Shown: positions 1-4,698, numbered from the stretch's first letter. The stretch: DNA of 7,651 nt from an uncultured Oscillospiraceae bacterium (GCA_905233595.1 CAJOFI010000135.1:6899-14549); one strand, 5' to 3'. A program made the numbers and translations. Notes: generated from the sequence alone by a model not told the origin.

Positions 1-598
1 CCCGCAGTTTGACGCGGAAAAGCCCGCCATGATTTCGCAGGGGCCTTCGCTCTGTATCTTTAATAAGGAAGACCCGCAGGTGGTGCTGGCCTCCTGGCTG
101 TTCACGCAGTTTCTGCTGACGAATGACGTGCAGATCGCCTACGCCGAGACCGAGGGCTACGCGCCCGTCACGCGGAAGGCGCAGCAGAGCGCGGAGTACC
201 AGGACTACCTCGCGCGCGCCGGGGAGGACAACGGCGAGCACTACGCCGTGAAGATCGCGGCGACGAAGCTTCTCATGGACAACACCGCCCACACCTTCAC
301 CACCCCCGTCTTCAACGGCTCCACCTCCCTGCGCGACGCCGCCGGGCAGATGATTGAGGACGTGACCAAGTCCGTCCGCCGCAAGCAGACCGTGGACGAG
401 GCGTATATGCAGAAGCTCTTCTCCGACGTAAACTCCCTCTACCGCCTCGACCAGATCAGCGCCTCCGGCGCGGGCGGCCCGGCCGATCTCGGCCCCCTGC
501 CCCAGACGGCGGTGATACTGCTATCGTCTCTCGCGGCCGCCTGGCTGTTCATCGGCCTTGTCTATGCCGTGGGGCTGATCCGAAAGCGGAAAAAGTAA
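1..598 (+). CDS. ABC transporter extracellular solute-binding protein, C-terminal part (5' truncated by window)
   Basis: The frame is open from base 2 with no stop, so the gene begins upstream; the ATG at 29 is internal. The visible ~198 residues look like the C-terminal lobe of a family 1 (UgpB/MalE-like) sugar-type solute-binding protein. After a Gly-Pro-Ser-Leu-Cys-Ile-Phe strand comes the pattern 'DPQ..LASWLFTQFLL', then an 'AYAETEGYAPVT' turn, the usual place where these proteins contact ligand and close the lobe. The role inferred from this is substrate capture outside the membrane for an ABC importer whose other genes would lie upstream. Oddly, the protein ends in a hydrophobic helix (nt about 505-580) followed by the basic tail RKRKK, which reads as a C-terminal membrane anchor; most Gram-positive binding proteins are N-terminal lipoproteins. 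The N-terminus is not visible, so a lipobox cannot be checked. The family call is fairly firm; the substrate is unknown. Confidence 0.78.
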   Translation, partial: PQFDAEKPAMISQGPSLCIFNKEDPQVVLASWLFTQFLLTNDVQIAYAETEGYAPVTRKAQQSAEYQDYLARAGEDNGEHYAVKIAATKLLMDNTAHTFTTPVFNGSTSLRDAAGQMIEDVTKSVRRKQTVDEAYMQKLFSDVNSLYRLDQISASGAGGPADLGPLPQTAVILLSSLAAAWLFIGLVYAVGLIRKRKK

Positions 599-604
599 CA
601 GCGA

Positions 605-697
605 ACCGTGAACAGTGAAAAGTTATGGTGTCGCTTCGCGACGAATCCAAAGCTCTTTCCGAAGGGAACACCTTAACTGTTCACTTTTCACGATTCC
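605..697. repeat. Dispersed inverted-repeat element, copy 1
   Basis: Outer arms at 608-625 and 674-691 are inverted repeats with 16 of 18 matches (GTGAACAGTGAAAAGTTA against TAACTGTTCACTTTTCAC). Inside are the left-arm core GGTGTCGCTTCGCGAC (627-642) and a decayed right core ending GAAGGGAACACC (661-672). The same cores recur at about 3320-3365 and 4504-4524. It begins six bases after the upstream gene's stop, so its foldback could also end or protect that transcript. A further small stem, CGATTCC (691-697) with GGAATCG (710-716), follows it. No transposase is present; it looks like a non-autonomous dispersed repeat. Confidence 0.7.
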
Positions 698-755
698 CTG
701 CAACCGCGCGGAATCGTTTCAAATAAGCATTAAATTAACGACTTGTCACAAAGCC

Positions 756-783
756 TTGATTTTCCACACAGAACGGGTATAAT
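756..783 (+). promoter_or_regulatory. Predicted sigma-A promoter of the lipoprotein gene
   Basis: TTGATT (756-761), 16-base spacer, then TATAAT (778-783), a perfect -10. An AT-rich stretch at 717-740 lies upstream and could act as an UP element. Expected start of transcription is near 790, giving a leader of about 35 bases to the ATG at 826. The -35 is one base off TTGACT-type consensus, so the spacing is the main support. Confidence 0.65.
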
Positions 784-825
784 AAAGCTTGTCCCAAAAT
801 CAAACTTTTAACAGGGAGGACTATC

Positions 826-1632
826 ATGAAAAAGTACTTCGCACTTCTCCTGGCACTGAGCATGGTCTTTGCGCTGTGCGCCTGCGGTCAGGCCGCCGCC
901 CCCGCCGCCACGGAGGCTCCCGCCGCCACTGAGGAACCCGCCGCCACTGAGGAACCCGCCGCCGTGGAAGAGCCCGCCACCGTGGAAGAGCCCGCCGCCG
1001 AGCTCATGAGCTATGCCGACTACGCCGCCGCCGACGTGGACGCGGAGGTCAACATCGAGTGCTACGTCCAGGCCAAGCAGAGCTGGTGGGACAACAAGGT
1101 CACCGTCTATGCCGCCGACGAGGACGGCGCCTACTTCCTCTACGACATGGCCTGCTCCGAGGAGGACAACGAGAAGCTCGTCCCCGGTCAGAAGATCCGC
1201 GTGCACGGCTTCAAGGGCGAATGGGCCGGTGAGGTCGAGGTCATGGACGCGACCTTCGAGTTTGTGGACGGCGAGAGCTATATCGCCGAGGCGCTGGACG
1301 TGGCCGCCCTGCTGGGCACCGACGAGCTGGCCGCGCACATGAACCAGTTCATCTCCGTCTCTGACGCCGTGGTCGCCGACAAGGGCGACGGCGCCGCTTT
1401 CTTCTACAACTGGGATAACTCCGGTGAGGACGGCAACTCTGACCTGTACTTCGATCTCGAGGTCAACGGCGCCGTGTACACCTTCGTCGTGCGCCGCTAT
1501 CTGACCGCGCCGGGCAGCGAGGTCTACGAGGCCGTCAAGAACCTCCAGGTCGGCGACACCGTGGACGTCGAGGGCTTCCTCTACTGGTACGAAGGTCCCC
1601 AGCCCCACATCAGCTCCATCGTCGTCAAGTAA
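826..1632 (+). CDS. Lipoprotein with repeat stalk and two OB-like domains, function unknown
   Basis: 268 aa. The ATG at 826 is set by AGGGAGG at 813-819. Residues 1-19 form a lipoprotein signal (MKK, hydrophobic core) with lipobox Leu-Cys-Ala-Cys; Cys20 would be lipidated and hold the protein on the outer face of the membrane. Residues 27-56 are five AATEEP-like hexapeptides, a flexible acidic Pro-rich stalk. Two similar beta-rich halves follow (about 62-145 and 170-268). Each ends in a matching strand pair: 'VPGQKIRVHGF' at 119-129 and 'VGDTVDVEGF' at 242-251, typical of OB-fold domains. No enzyme motif or metal site is evident; binding of a ligand, glycan or peptide is a guess. It is monocistronic, with its own promoter and a strong terminator 3 bases after the stop. 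Membrane attachment is well supported; the OB-fold assignment is from pattern only. Confidence 0.82.
   Translation: MKKYFALLLALSMVFALCACGQAAAPAATEAPAATEEPAATEEPAAVEEPATVEEPAAELMSYADYAAADVDAEVNIECYVQAKQSWWDNKVTVYAADEDGAYFLYDMACSEEDNEKLVPGQKIRVHGFKGEWAGEVEVMDATFEFVDGESYIAEALDVAALLGTDELAAHMNQFISVSDAVVADKGDGAAFFYNWDNSGEDGNSDLYFDLEVNGAVYTFVVRRYLTAPGSEVYEAVKNLQVGDTVDVEGFLYWYEGPQPHISSIVVK
904..993 (+). repeat. Five tandem 18-bp repeats encoding the lipoprotein stalk
   Basis: Five in-frame 18-base units encode AATEAP, AATEEP, AATEEP, AAVEEP and ATVEEP. Units 2 and 3 (922-939 and 940-957) are identical at the DNA level, as expected from recent slippage duplication. Copy number may vary between strains and change stalk length without changing frame. 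Confidence 0.85.
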
Positions 1633-1635
1633 ATC

Positions 1636-1682
1636 AATCCATGGGGATGTGAAAAAGTTTTTTCACATCCCCATGGATTTTA
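1636..1682 (+). terminator. Rho-independent terminator of the lipoprotein gene
   Basis: Perfect 20-bp stem, 1636-1655 with 1660-1679, loop of four bases, starting 3 bases after the stop codon. The arms carry GGGGATGTGAAAA and its complement; a short T run (1678-1680) follows. The palindrome is symmetric with A/T runs on both sides, so it could stop transcription from either side. Confidence 0.85.
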
Positions 1683-1711
1683 GGAAAGAAAACGACAAGG
1701 TCGAAATATTT

Positions 1712-1837
1712 CTAGGGAAGCGCTGATTAAATCGGCGAGAGCAGATTCCGAGAAAATTTGCGTTCTGATGAAGGCAGTTTTTCGCCGGAATACTTTGTGT
1801 ATTGCAAGAAAAGACGATTTATTCAGCGTTTCCCTAG
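1712..1837. mobile_element. MITE-like element, 118 bp, with CTAG target duplication
   Basis: The element is 1716-1833. Its ends are inverted repeats: GGAAGCGCTGATTAAATC at 1716-1733 and GATTTATTCAGCGTTTCC at 1816-1833, 16 of 18 paired. The 4-base CTAG occurs on both sides (1712-1715 and 1834-1837) as a target site duplication. A subterminal inverted pair also exists (ATTCCGAGAAAA near 1745 against TTTTTCGCCGGAAT near 1779), so the whole element folds back. There is no transposase and no credible gene inside. A 4-base YTAR-type duplication is known for IS5-family transposases, so mobilisation in trans by such an enzyme is inferred. It sits between two terminators, a harmless place for insertion. 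Confidence 0.8.
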
Positions 1838-1895
1838 GGCAGCTCTAAAAACTTGGGTCTGGCGATGCGCCGGGCAGGAGTTTTTGAGCTGCCCT
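1836..1895. repeat. Second foldback element abutting the MITE
   Basis: Arms AGGGCAGCTCTAAAAACT (1836-1853) and AGTTTTTGAGCTGCCCT (1879-1895) are inverted repeats with one unpaired T. An inner hairpin GGCG-ATG-CGCC lies at 1861-1871. CTA is found just outside each GGGCAGCTC end (1834-1836 and 1896-1898, after one extra T on the right), which could be a short target duplication but overlaps the MITE's own CTAG. It is probably another small non-autonomous element or an end of one; a structured RNA is less likely as no promoter faces it. Confidence 0.6.
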
Positions 1896-1948
1896 CTATA
1901 TACTCTTTGCCCGACAGAAGAAGAACAGGCTGATCCTGACGGCATCTG

Positions 1949-1974
1949 AAAACTGAATTCTAAAACTGAAATCT
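1949..1974. repeat. 13-bp tandem duplication
   Basis: AAAACTGAATTCT (1949-1961) is followed at once by AAAACTGAAATCT (1962-1974), 12 of 13 identical. It lies just outside the FRG gene terminator. The bases from 1899 to 1948 show nothing recognisable. Confidence 0.7.
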
Positions 1975-2022
1975 AAATACCGGGGCTGTGAAAAACTCCG
2001 TTTTTCACAGCCCCGGTATTTA
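1974..2022 (-). terminator. Terminator of the FRG-domain gene, probably bidirectional
   Basis: Perfect 22-bp stem, 1974-1995 with 2001-2022, loop CTCCG. Its arms contain CCGGGGCTGTGAAAAA and the complement. The TAA stop of the minus-strand gene (2020-2022) lies inside the stem. On the minus strand the stem is followed by a T-rich tract. It shares the TGTGAAAAA/TTTTTCACA inner stem with the terminator at 1636-1682. Confidence 0.85.
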
Positions 2023-2826
2023 CTCGTGTTTCACAAAATAGTGCCTCGCGATCCATTTGGAGAGCCCGTCGAGGCCGGGGTAGACGATGCGCTCAGACAT
2101 GTTGAGCTGGTCGAGCATGTCCCGCACGCGCCAGCGGAGCCTCCGGTCGAGCACGTATTTGACCGTGTTCTCCGTGCAGCGATCCAGAAATTCCTCCAGA
2201 TCCCGCATCGGAAGCGGGATGACCGAGAAGAAGGCGTACTGGTTCACGATGCGCTGGTTGATGGAGGGCGGCTCGAGCACGACCATGGCGTGATCCCCCA
2301 TGTCACTATCGTACTGGGTCAGATTGTCCGTCGCCTGGGTCAGCATATCCACGGAGAAGACCTCCGCCTTGTTCGCGCGCATGATGGCCTGGTACTTCTC
2401 GGGCAGGAGGGAATGCAGCTCGTCGATGTCGATGCGCCAGATCACGCCGTCGTGGGCGCTCATCTGCTCGAGGTTCTCCTCGCTCGTGGCGAAGTGCAGC
2501 GCCACCAGCGCCGAGTGCGTCCAGTCCAGCAGGCGCGTGGGCAGGCCGTGGTGCTGCCCGAGGATCATCTGCCGCCAGACGGAATTGGCAACGCTCGGGT
2601 CCTCGATCACCGCGTATTTGGCAAAGTTCTTCAAAATCGCGGGCTCCAGCGTGCGCTCCAGCTCCTTGCAGTTGCGGCGCAGCGTCGTGACCATCTTGTA
2701 GTCCGCGTTCGGCATACCCCGGTAAACGTAGTTGCAGCGGTTGCGCTTGAGATTCGGACGGTACGCCTGATCCGCCAGCAGCGGCATCAGCTCCTCCACC
2801 GTGGTGATGCGCATTTCTTTTATCAT
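2020..2826 (-). CDS. FRG-domain protein
   Basis: 268 aa from the ATG at 2826. This start is preferred over the GTG at 2835 because AGGGAG (2840-2835) lies 8 bases before the ATG but overlaps the GTG. The FRG family hallmarks are clear: Tyr-Arg-Gly at residues 35-37, then the signature QHHGLPTRLLDWT at 91-103 followed by a 'ALVALHFA' helix, and a late 'NQRIVNQYAFFSV' block. The domain fills nearly the whole protein, so it is a stand-alone FRG protein with no fused partner. There is no signal peptide or membrane segment, so it is cytoplasmic. The family's biochemical activity is not settled to my knowledge; such proteins are scattered in bacteria and phages, and a toxin or defence role has been discussed. 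It is single-gene, divergent from the DUF2325 gene, and bounded by a strong terminator. The family call is firm; the function is unknown. Confidence 0.9.
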   Translation of the reverse strand: MIKEMRITTVEELMPLLADQAYRPNLKRNRCNYVYRGMPNADYKMVTTLRRNCKELERTLEPAILKNFAKYAVIEDPSVANSVWRQMILGQHHGLPTRLLDWTHSALVALHFATSEENLEQMSAHDGVIWRIDIDELHSLLPEKYQAIMRANKAEVFSVDMLTQATDNLTQYDSDMGDHAMVVLEPPSINQRIVNQYAFFSVIPLPMRDLEEFLDRCTENTVKYVLDRRLRWRVRDMLDQLNMSERIVYPGLDGLSKWIARHYFVKHE

Positions 2827-2834
2827 GTCTCTCA

Positions 2835-2840
2835 CTCCCT
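2835..2840 (-). promoter_or_regulatory. Ribosome binding site deciding the FRG gene start
   Basis: Minus-strand AGGGAG with 8 bases to the ATG at 2826. Use of the upstream in-frame GTG (2835-2833) would put the start inside this site, so the shorter protein is chosen. Confidence 0.7.
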
Positions 2841-2846
2841 GTTTTC

Positions 2847-2876
2847 AGTTTACTCCGAAAAGAGCCCGTTCGTCAA
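2847..2876 (-). promoter_or_regulatory. Candidate promoter of the FRG gene
   Basis: On the minus strand TTGACG (2876-2871), 18-base spacer, TAAACT (2852-2847). Transcription would start near 2840, giving a very short leader of about 14 bases that begins around the ribosome site. The -10 is only a fair match, so this is moderate. Confidence 0.45.
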
Positions 2877-2916
2877 GCCTTGCGGGATTCGAGCGCGATA
2901 TTCTCAAAATCCCATC

Positions 2917-2945
2917 TTGACAATGGGTGTTAGATATGTTAAACT
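2917..2945 (+). promoter_or_regulatory. Promoter of the DUF2325 gene and probably the genes after it
   Basis: TTGACA (2917-2922, perfect -35), 17-base spacer, TAAACT (2940-2945). It is divergent from the FRG promoter about 40 bases away. The -10 lies inside the symmetric dyad at 2929-2968, so a protein bound there would block RNA polymerase. The -35 is also framed by CCCAT (2911-2915) and ATGGG (2923-2927). Confidence 0.65.
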
Positions 2946-2968
2946 GCAAGCAGTTAAAGCAATCTAAC
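2929..2968. promoter_or_regulatory. Nested symmetric dyad, candidate repressor operator
   Basis: Two inverted-repeat pairs share one centre (between 2948 and 2949): outer GTTAGAT (2929-2935) with ATCTAAC (2962-2968), inner AACTGC (2942-2947) with GCAGTT (2950-2955). Gaps of six bases on each side are equal. It covers the -10 and the expected start of transcription. This is the geometry of a dimer or dimer-pair operator. As RNA it could also fold, but the 2-base inner loop makes a DNA site more likely. The TTAG...CTAA outer edges faintly recall DtxR/IdeR-type boxes; the match is too weak to name a regulator. Confidence 0.5.
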
Positions 2969-2990
2969 CACCAAAAAGGAGGGCGGAGCC

Positions 2991-3272
2991 GTGAGCGTTG
3001 TGATCGTTGGCGGAAACGAGTGTATGGAGCGGCGGTACAAGGAGCTCTGCGCGCAGTACCGCTGTGAGGCGAATGTGTTTACGAAGCCGCGCGGCGGGCT
3101 GAAGGACAAGCTGGGCTCGCCCGATCTGATGATTTTCTTCACCAACACCATGTCCCACAAGATGCTGCACGGGGCGCTGTGCGAAGTGAAGGGGCAGCAA
3201 ACGAAGGTGGAATACTGCCGCAGCGCTTCCCTCTCGGCGCTGCGAACGGTGCTCGAGAAGCACGCAGGTTAA
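2991..3272 (+). CDS. DUF2325 domain protein
   Basis: 93 aa, GTG start set by AAGGAGGG at 2977-2983 (7-base gap). The whole protein is a DUF2325 domain: an opening 'SVVIVGGNECMERRY' strand-loop resembling a nucleotide-binding Rossmann start (residues 2-16), 'SPDLMIFFTNT' and the conserved 'SHKM' at 55-58. Five cysteines (11, 20, 25, 64, 76) are notable in so short a protein and could serve metal or redox chemistry, which is inference. It has no signal or membrane segment. The biochemical role of the family is not established. It is the first gene after a consensus promoter with an operator-like dyad. No clear terminator separates it from the DUF3793 gene 186 bases on, so the three genes to 4458 may share a transcript. 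Confidence 0.88.
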   Translation: MSVVIVGGNECMERRYKELCAQYRCEANVFTKPRGGLKDKLGSPDLMIFFTNTMSHKMLHGALCEVKGQQTKVEYCRSASLSALRTVLEKHAG

Positions 3273-3275
3273 GCA

Positions 3276-3299
3276 GCAGCGCCGATCATGGATCGGCGG
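3276..3299 (+). repeat. 24-bp palindromic end sequence, left copy
   Basis: Contains the stem GCCGATC-ATG-GATCGGC (3281-3297) preceded by GCAGC. The same 24 bases recur inverted at 4564-4587 with 23 of 24 identical. It starts 3 bases after the DUF2325 stop. There is no T run after it, so it is a poor terminator. Confidence 0.75.
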
Positions 3300-3319
3300 A
3301 GCACTAAATGTCCGGTGAA

Positions 3320-3402
3320 GGTGTCGCTTCGCGACAAATTATAATTCGTGCCCGAAGGGGACACCGCAACTATTCACTATTCATTTTTCACTGTTTATTG
3401 TT
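3320..3402. repeat. Dispersed inverted-repeat element, copy 2
   Basis: Left core GGTGTCGCTTCGCGAC (3320-3335) is identical to copy 1. It faces the right core CCCGAAGGGGACACC (3351-3365), with a central palindrome AATTATAATT (3337-3346). After it comes a run of TTCACT-type repeats to about 3402, the counterpart of the right outer arm of copy 1. The left outer arm has been lost and is replaced by sequence leading to the 24-bp palindrome at 3276-3299. Confidence 0.72.
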
Positions 3403-3458
3403 CACTCGTTTAACTCCCCCGCGTTCGGGGCATACTCTGGGGAAAGGGGGCGCATGCT

Positions 3459-4007
3459 GTGTCTGAGGAAGTGTTTGTCCAATGCTGCGCGCCGACGCTC
3501 GCGGGGCTCAAAACCGGGAGCATGTTCTCCTTCCCCTACCCTGACCGGGACAGTCTGCGCGCCGACCTGCGGCGGCTCAACGGCGCGCTCGCCGCGCGGG
3601 GGCTTGTGGTGCTGCCGCTGCGCTACCGGGAGGGCAAGGCGCTGCTCTACGTCTTTCGCCCGGGGCTTTTGCGGCACGATCTGACGCGAGACGACGCGCG
3701 CGAGCTTCTGCGCGAGGCGGGCTACGCGGGCGAGGGGCTCTCCGCCTGCCTGCGGCGGCTGATCGAGCGGCTGGGGCGGGAGGACTTTCCCCACGAGATC
3801 GGGCTGTTTCTCAGCTATCCGCCGGAGGACGTGCGCGGCTTCATCGAGAACCGCGCGCAGAACAGCAAGCTCACGGGCTACTGGAAGGTCTACGGCGACG
3901 AGATGAGCGCGCGCAGGACGTTTGAAAAATATCGGAAATGTACGGAGGCCTACCAGCGCTCACTGCGCGCGGGCTTCACCCTGCGTGAGCTGGCGGTATC
4001 CGTATAA
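3459..4007 (+). CDS. DUF3793 family protein
   Basis: 182 aa, GTG start with AGGGGG at 3445-3450 (8-base gap); a small CCCCG-CGTT-CGGGG hairpin (3417-3430) precedes the ribosome site. DUF3793 hallmarks are present in order: 'CCAPTLAGLKTG' at residues 9-20, 'LLYVFRPGLL' at 62-71, 'FPHEIGLFLSYPPEDVRGFI' at 110-129, 'GYWKVYGD' at 140-147 and 'FEKYRKCTEAY' at 155-165. Length is about usual for the family. Cysteines 9 and 10 and 161 sit in conserved blocks. It is cytoplasmic; the activity of the family is unknown to me. It lies 28 bases before a flavodoxin gene in the same direction, an arrangement I recall as recurrent in Clostridia, often with iron-uptake genes, which suggests a role in iron or flavin/redox adaptation (inference). 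The strongly Arg-rich composition follows the local GC bias. Confidence 0.88.
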   Translation: MSEEVFVQCCAPTLAGLKTGSMFSFPYPDRDSLRADLRRLNGALAARGLVVLPLRYREGKALLYVFRPGLLRHDLTRDDARELLREAGYAGEGLSACLRRLIERLGREDFPHEIGLFLSYPPEDVRGFIENRAQNSKLTGYWKVYGDEMSARRTFEKYRKCTEAYQRSLRAGFTLRELAVSV

Positions 4008-4035
4008 AGTATATAATCAGAAAGGACTTATCAAC

Positions 4036-4458
4036 ATGAGCAAAGCAGCAATCGTTTATTGGAGCGGCACCGGCAACACTGAGGCCATGGCGCAGGCCGT
4101 GCAGAAGGGCGCGCAGAAGGCGGGCGCCTTCGCCGAGCTCTTCCAGATTTCCAGTTTTGACGCGGCCAAGGCCGCAGGCTACGACGCCTTCGCCTTCGGC
4201 TGCCCCGCGATGGGCAGCGAGGAGCTGGAGGACAGCGAGTTCGCCCCCGGCTTTGAGGCAGTCAAGGGCGCGCTCGCGGGCAAGAAGGTCGTGCTCTTCG
4301 GCTCCTACGGCTGGGGCGAGGGCGACTGGATGCGCGCCTGGGAGGCCGACTGCGCCGCTTCCGGCATCAGCCTCGCCGCCGAGAGCGTCATCTGCAACGA
4401 CGCCCCCGACGATGACGGCGTCGCCGCCTGCGAAGCGCTGGGCGCGGTGCTTGCGTAA
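4036..4458 (+). CDS. Flavodoxin, short-chain type
   Basis: 140 aa, ATG preceded by AGAAAGGA at 4019-4025. It is a clear clostridial-type flavodoxin, a small FMN electron carrier of the cytoplasm that replaces ferredoxin when iron is scarce. The FMN phosphate loop is SGTGNTE (residues 10-16), preceded by Tyr8-Trp9. The next FMN loop is 'GCPAMGSEELED', which holds the residues packing near the isoalloxazine ring. The third loop is 'FGSYGWGEGDWM', whose Trp and Tyr stack on the flavin. Length matches the Clostridium beijerinckii class of about 138 aa. It is probably translated from the same message as the DUF3793 gene 28 bases upstream. No redox partner is fused or adjacent in the window. Confidence 0.95.
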   Translation: MSKAAIVYWSGTGNTEAMAQAVQKGAQKAGAFAELFQISSFDAAKAAGYDAFAFGCPAMGSEELEDSEFAPGFEAVKGALAGKKVVLFGSYGWGEGDWMRAWEADCAASGISLAAESVICNDAPDDDGVAACEALGAVLA

Positions 4459-4485
4459 TCCGTGAAGCGGCACCTTTTTATTTTT
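4446..4485 (+). terminator. Weak terminator candidate after flavodoxin
   Basis: GGTGC (4446-4450) can pair with GCACC (4470-4474), followed directly by TTTTTATTTTT (4475-4485). The stem is only five base pairs with a 19-base loop and its left arm lies in the last codons of the gene, so the T run is the better half of the evidence. Confidence 0.35.
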
Positions 4486-4502
4486 GCGGCATACATTTTT
4501 TG

Positions 4503-4556
4503 ATTCGTCCCCGAAGGGGACACCTTAACTATTCACCTTTCACTTTTCACTGATTC
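4503..4556. repeat. Dispersed inverted-repeat element, copy 3 (right half only)
   Basis: Carries the right core as a perfect small hairpin, GTCCCC-GAA-GGGGAC (4507-4521), then ACC and TTAACTATTCACC leading into CTTTCACTTTTCACTGATTCC, the right outer arm seen in copy 1 (TTAACTGTTCACTTTTCAC then GATTCC). The left half is missing. It is followed by the inverted copy of the 24-bp palindromic end. Confidence 0.72.
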
Positions 4557-4563
4557 CGTTCCC

Positions 4564-4587
4564 CCGCCGATCAATGATCGGCGCTGC
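4564..4587 (-). repeat. 24-bp palindromic end sequence, right copy
   Basis: Perfect stem GCCGATCA-A-TGATCGGC (4566-4582) followed by GCTGC. It is the inverted partner of 3276-3299 (23 of 24). Together the two enclose copy 2, the DUF3793 gene, flavodoxin and copy 3, a 1312-bp stretch. Confidence 0.75.
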
Positions 4588-4669
4588 GACCGGCGACTGT
4601 CCACTGACCTTCTATCTGGCCACTATTGACAAGACACGAAAGAAATTTGCCGAGATCCTTTGTGCATGA

Positions 4670-4698
4670 TTGACATTTTTCAAATTCTGGAGTATCAT
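4670..4698 (+). promoter_or_regulatory. Predicted sigma-A promoter of the ABC importer operon
   Basis: TTGACA (4670-4675, perfect), 17-base spacer, TATCAT (4693-4698, one mismatch). The leader would be about 65 bases. Between the 24-bp palindrome and this promoter (4588-4669) nothing else is recognisable apart from a second TTGACA at 4626 without a fitting -10. Confidence 0.72.

Noticed and set aside
808..1608. Long minus-strand open frame opposite the lipoprotein gene
   Set aside because: Val/Gly/Leu/His-rich product typical of the antisense of a GC-rich gene; the plus strand has signal peptide, ribosome site and promoter.
1836..1895. Riboswitch or small RNA
   Set aside because: No promoter faces it, no gene follows in the sense direction, and the arms look like terminal inverted repeats.
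1758..1949. 63-codon open frame on the plus strand in the gene-free region
   Set aside because: It runs through the right end of the MITE and the second foldback element, has no ribosome site and no recognisable protein pattern.
2026..2967. 313-codon plus-strand frame opposite the FRG gene
   Set aside because: It runs through the terminator side and divergent promoter region and lacks any family motif; the minus-strand FRG signature is unmistakable.
3340..3345. TATAAT as a promoter for the DUF3793 gene
   Set aside because: It is the centre of a repeat palindrome and has no -35 at a usable distance.
4626..4631. Second TTGACA upstream of the importer
   Set aside because: No -10-like sequence lies 16-18 bases after it; the site at 4670 with TATCAT is far better.
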